This document shows positions 7,062-7,696 of a stretch of DNA of 7,696 bases, one piece after another (the stretch's first letter is position 1; each line of letters begins with the position of its first letter). The notes beneath the pieces are model-generated. The model saw only the letters and a list, made by a program, of their open reading frames with translations. It did no database searches and was not told where the DNA came from. The translations under genes and the position numbers were made by a program. The stretch is from Deltaproteobacteria bacterium (GTDB lineage Bacteria > Desulfobacterota > Desulfobacteria > Desulfobacterales > Desulfatibacillaceae): contig JAFDHW010000102.1 in NCBI GenBank assembly GCA_019308705.1, forward strand, positions 1 to 7,696, given 5' to 3'.

Positions 7062-7307
7062 TCAGGAATCCGGCTCCCTATCGCCGCCATCGCCGGGCGG
7101 AAAGGAGCGGTTTCCCCGGCCCGCCAGCTTGCGGATCCCACCCCCCAGGAGGATGATCCCCACAAGGTACAGGGAAATCCGGGCAAAAAGAAGGGTCCCT
7201 TGCGACCACCCGCTGTTCCGCGCGATCTGGGAGGTCACCTCAGGCACCCGCAGGATGAGGAGCACGCCCATGGCCGCGAGCAGGGTTCCCCAGATTTTCT
7301 GCACCAT
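7062..7307 (-). CDS. Small two-helix membrane protein of unknown function
   Basis: I do not recognise this 81-residue protein. It has two hydrophobic segments, about residues 5-21 (IWGTLLAAMGVLLILRV) and 39-57 (LLFARISLYLVGIILLGGG), joined by a polar stretch of about 17 residues, and a charged C-terminal tail rich in G, R and D. That fits a small inner-membrane hairpin protein. The frame is open further upstream, with other ATGs at 7352 and 7532. I chose 7307 because GC-rich third positions begin there, a GGGGGG run (7316-7321) lies eight bases upstream, and the promoter at 7413-7442 rules out the 7532 start. The 7352 start (96 residues) remains possible. The gene ends 108 bp before the ATPase start, in the same direction, which suggests co-expression. 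A role in pilus or secretion function is only a guess from position. Confidence 0.6.
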   Translation of the reverse strand: MVQKIWGTLLAAMGVLLILRVPEVTSQIARNSGWSQGTLLFARISLYLVGIILLGGGIRKLAGRGNRSFPPGDGGDREPDS

Positions 7308-7327
7308 TAGCGGGGCCCCCCAAAAAT

Positions 7328-7345
7328 CCCAATGGGCGAATTGGG
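7328..7345 (-). promoter_or_regulatory. Hairpin with T tract in the leader of the small membrane gene
   Basis: CCCAAT (7328-7333) and ATTGGG (7340-7345) form a perfect 6-bp inverted repeat with a 6-base loop. On the minus strand the hairpin is followed by ATTTTT, then the GGGGGG ribosome-binding candidate of the 7307 start. This resembles a weak attenuator, though the stem is short and half AT. If translation starts at 7352 the structure would instead lie within the coding region. Confidence 0.3.
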
Positions 7346-7384
7346 TATACATATCCGCAGCATGCACCGCGGCGAACCCTTCGG

Positions 7385-7400
7385 GACAAACAGACAAACA
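7385..7400. repeat. Perfect tandem 8-bp repeat just downstream of a promoter
   Basis: GACAAACA occurs twice without a gap (7385-7392 and 7393-7400). It begins a few bases after the predicted minus-strand transcription start and so lies in the first part of the leader of the small membrane gene. It could be a regulator site or a chance slippage product. Confidence 0.5.
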
Positions 7401-7412
7401 CGAGCCGTAAAA

Positions 7413-7442
7413 AGCATATAATATTCCCAAAGGGCCTGTCAA
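7413..7442 (-). promoter_or_regulatory. Predicted promoter of the small membrane protein / ATPase pair
   Basis: On the minus strand a perfect TTGACA (7437-7442) precedes an AT-rich block in which TATGCT (7413-7418, 18-bp spacer) or TATATG (7415-7420, 16-bp spacer) can serve as the -10 box, each matching four of six positions. Transcription would begin near 7406. No comparable promoter is visible between the small gene and the ATPase, so this probably drives both. Confidence 0.5.
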
Positions 7443-7533
7443 TCGTGCCCGCCCGCCGCGGAACCGGTCAACCGCAGGAATCTTTCCCGCTTTCCGCCGT
7501 CCGGGCCGACGGCTCAAAACCGGAACTTGCACG

Positions 7534-7562
7534 TTGAATTTTTCCGGGCGGTTTCTTATAGT
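7534..7562 (+). promoter_or_regulatory. Predicted sigma70-type promoter for a gene right of the window
   Basis: TTGAAT (7534-7539, four matches) is followed by an optimal 17-bp spacer and TATAGT (7557-7562, five matches). The start would be near 7569. It is divergent from the small membrane gene promoter about 100 bp to the left. Confidence 0.55.
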
Positions 7563-7688
7563 GCGGCCGTCGATCCAAATTTTAGCCCGGATTATTCATG
7601 AGCAATTTTGCCCGAGATCGAATTTTTCGTTATTGTCAATCCGTTGGAGCTGTTTTTCGGGTCTTGCGCCAAAGACGGTCTGATTATT

Positions 7689-7694
7689 GGAGGA
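7689..7694 (+). promoter_or_regulatory. Strong ribosome binding site for a gene starting just outside the window
   Basis: GGAGGA is a near-perfect Shine-Dalgarno match two bases before the window ends, correctly oriented downstream of the plus-strand promoter. A start codon is expected within about ten bases beyond 7696. The product cannot be known from here. Confidence 0.6.
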
Positions 7695-7696
7695 AT

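Larger units (their letters stand above)
7443..7696. other. Intergenic region, AT-rich toward the right end
   Basis: Bases 7443-7533 are GC-rich with no gene supported; the minus-strand frame open to 7532 lies upstream of its own predicted promoter. From about 7534 the composition becomes markedly AT-rich. This part holds the plus-strand promoter (7534-7562), about 125 nt of leader, and a Shine-Dalgarno sequence at the very end. CGATC (7570-7574) and GATCG (7616-7620) are inverted copies within the leader and could pair. Confidence 0.55.

Noticed and set aside
7417..7422. Plus-strand TATAAT as a promoter
   Set aside because: The hexamer at the correct distance upstream (7394-7399, ACAAAC) does not resemble a -35 box, and no plus-strand gene follows closely; the AT block is better explained by the minus-strand promoter.
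7497..7512. Inverted repeat CCGTC/GACGG as a terminator
   Set aside because: The stem is only five base pairs and no T tract follows on either strand.
7634..7639. Minus-strand TTGACA as a second promoter toward the membrane protein gene
   Set aside because: No -10-like sequence lies 16-18 bp downstream on the minus strand.
7598..7696. Plus-strand frame ATG at 7598, open for 33 codons to the window end
   Set aside because: Its third positions are mostly A or T, unlike every real gene here, and no Shine-Dalgarno sequence precedes it. A strong GGAGGA at 7689 points to a start beyond the window instead.

Overview
The window is GC-rich and its genes use mostly G or C in third codon positions. 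Gene content points to an anaerobic bacterium, most likely a deltaproteobacterial or Desulfobacterota-type sulfate reducer or syntroph. The main clues are a four-subunit ferredoxin-dependent 2-oxoacid oxidoreductase and a GAF-fused PilB/GspE ATPase. This placement is inference; there is no rRNA or other phylogenetic marker.

Bases 1-2795 hold a minus-strand operon in the order delta (ferredoxin), alpha, beta, gamma of a KorDABC-type 2-oxoacid:ferredoxin oxidoreductase. A good promoter precedes it and the gamma gene runs off the left edge. The four products form one enzyme: alpha and beta oxidise the 2-oxoacid with TPP and CoA, the two-cluster delta subunit carries electrons, and gamma completes the CoA-side domain. 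Alpha most resembles 2-oxoglutarate-type KorA.

Bases 2796-4600 hold a divergent plus-strand gene for a radical SAM protein with a B12-binding-like N-terminal domain. It has its own sigma70-type promoter and a leader of about 150 nt, which contains a small ORF overlapping the gene start as ATGA. A bidirectional hairpin terminator separates it from the convergent gene to its right.

Bases 4623-7442 hold a minus-strand pair: a small two-helix membrane protein of unknown function, then a large GAF-MshEN-PilB/GspE ATPase. One promoter lies before the small gene and I see none directly before the ATPase, so co-transcription is likely.

Bases 7443-7696 are intergenic and AT-rich at the right end. 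They carry a plus-strand promoter and end in a strong Shine-Dalgarno sequence for a gene starting just beyond the window.

No mobile element, CRISPR array, tRNA or rRNA was seen. Most of the window is ordinary metabolism. The points most worth a second look are the unusual sensory N-terminus of the ATPase, its degenerate MshEN motifs, the unassigned radical SAM gene, and the structured leaders.
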